A DNA stretch of 36,435 bases, from assembly GCA_002382735.1 (NCBI GenBank), contig DFZN01000065.1, positions 1-36,435 of the forward strand, given 5' to 3'. Numbering within the stretch: the stretch's first letter is position 1; each line of letters opens with the position of its first letter. Under the pieces are notes generated by a model. It was not told the origin of the DNA. It ran no database searches and saw nothing but the letters and a program-made list of their open reading frames with translations. This document shows positions 36,298 to 36,435 of this stretch, in pieces. The DNA comes from a bacterium UBP11_UBA4055. GTDB taxonomy: Bacteria; UBA4055. Both the position numbers and the translations under genes were made by a program.

Positions 36298-36326
36298 AAT
36301 ATAACTGTTTTATGCATATTTGTCAA
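36298..36326 (-). promoter_or_regulatory. Promoter of the AbiEi-like gene
   Basis: Minus-strand TTGACA (36326-36321) and TATATT (36303-36298), 17-base spacer. The box GTATTTTATAC (36327-36337) touches the -35 on its upstream side. Confidence 0.75.
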
Positions 36327-36337
36327 GTATTTTATAC
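36327..36337. promoter_or_regulatory. Palindromic box beside the AbiEi-like promoter
   Basis: GTATTTTATAC, arms GTAT/ATAC, directly upstream of the -35. It resembles GTATTTATAC at 35481-35490 near the vapBC promoter. It could be an autoregulatory site or simply AT-rich UP sequence. Confidence 0.35.
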
Positions 36338-36369
36338 ATTCTATTTGACATTTCAATCAAGTCAACAAT

Positions 36370-36399
36370 AAAAAAACCGCCTCAGCGGGCGGTCTTTTT
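36370..36399. terminator. Bidirectional terminator at the right edge
   Basis: ACCGCC (36376-36381) and GGCGGT (36388-36393) form a GC-rich hairpin. On the plus strand it is followed by CTTTTT, and on the minus strand by a T7 tract (A7 at 36370-36376). The minus-strand reading would end a gene entering from the right. Confidence 0.8.
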
Positions 36400-36405
36400 A
36401 ATATG

Positions 36406-36435
36406 TCAAACTAAGAATGTTTTACCTGTTAGAAA
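36406..36435 (-). CDS. Possible C-terminus of a minus-strand gene (partial)
   Basis: Reading the minus strand from the right edge gives FLTGKTFLV then TGA (36408-36406); the other two frames stop within the first twelve bases. The stop lies about 13 bases before the terminator hairpin. Nine residues are too few to identify a family. Confidence 0.35.
   Translation of the reverse strand, partial: FLTGKTFLV

Noticed and set aside
36338..36370. TTGAC...GTCAA inverted repeat as an extra operator
   Set aside because: The five-base arms are short in very AT-rich DNA and may arise by chance; no promoter box overlaps it.

Overview
The window reads as one stretch of a Gram-negative bacterial chromosome of moderate GC. 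Signs of an outer membrane are an LPS heptose epimerase (hldD), two predicted lipoproteins and a beta-barrel-like C-terminus at the left edge. The RNA polymerase genes look like the FCB side of the bacterial tree: RpoB has the Bacteroidetes-type wording HYTHYGR after the rifampicin region, and RpoC keeps an SI3-like insert in the trigger loop. The promoters, however, are classical sigma-70 (TTGACA, 17 bp, TATATT) rather than the Bacteroidetes type. I infer an FCB-related, possibly candidate-phylum lineage; this is inference from motifs, not a placement.

Layout. 1-2645 (+): end of an outer-membrane-type protein, a short lipoprotein, then tsaE-tsaB-cdaA and a small acidic ORF (t6A tRNA modification and c-di-AMP synthesis). 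2647-5337 (-): hldD and a DUF3352-like lipoprotein. 5494-9639 (+): metallo-beta-lactamase-fold hydrolase, pepD dipeptidase, and an ABC ATPase/permease pair. 9636-10239 (-): a small unknown protein and a lone type IV pilin-like protein. 10382-12869 (+): two unrecognised proteins, one TPR-like and one with a C-terminal membrane anchor, divergent from the pilin. 12940-25455 (+): the information-processing block tRNA-Thr(TGT)-Tyr-Gly, then tRNA-Thr(GGT)-rpmG-tRNA-Trp-secE-nusG-rplKAJL-rpoBC. 25535-28362 (+): tRNA-Phe and a large acyl-CoA-synthetase/GNAT fusion. 28364-33032 (-): dnaX-ebfC-recR, then an aminotransferase with a membrane miniprotein and a YkgJ-like protein. 33123-36271 (-): a vapBC toxin-antitoxin pair translationally coupled to moeA and a MOSC protein, and an AbiEi/DUF6088-like regulator. 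A bidirectional terminator closes the window.

The most informative non-gene signals are: an A10 slippage tract in dnaX that would yield a short gamma-like subunit in either shifted frame; two promoters placed so that transcription should begin on the A of the ATG (leaderless tsaE and MBL genes); a strong attenuator between rplL and rpoB; a tRNA-rpmG-secE block from which tuf is missing; a 158-residue insertion in the RpoC clamp; and a vapBC promoter flanked by a perfect 9-bp inverted repeat. No CRISPR array, insertion sequence, rRNA or complete phage element was seen. No gene-free gap exceeds about 235 bases.
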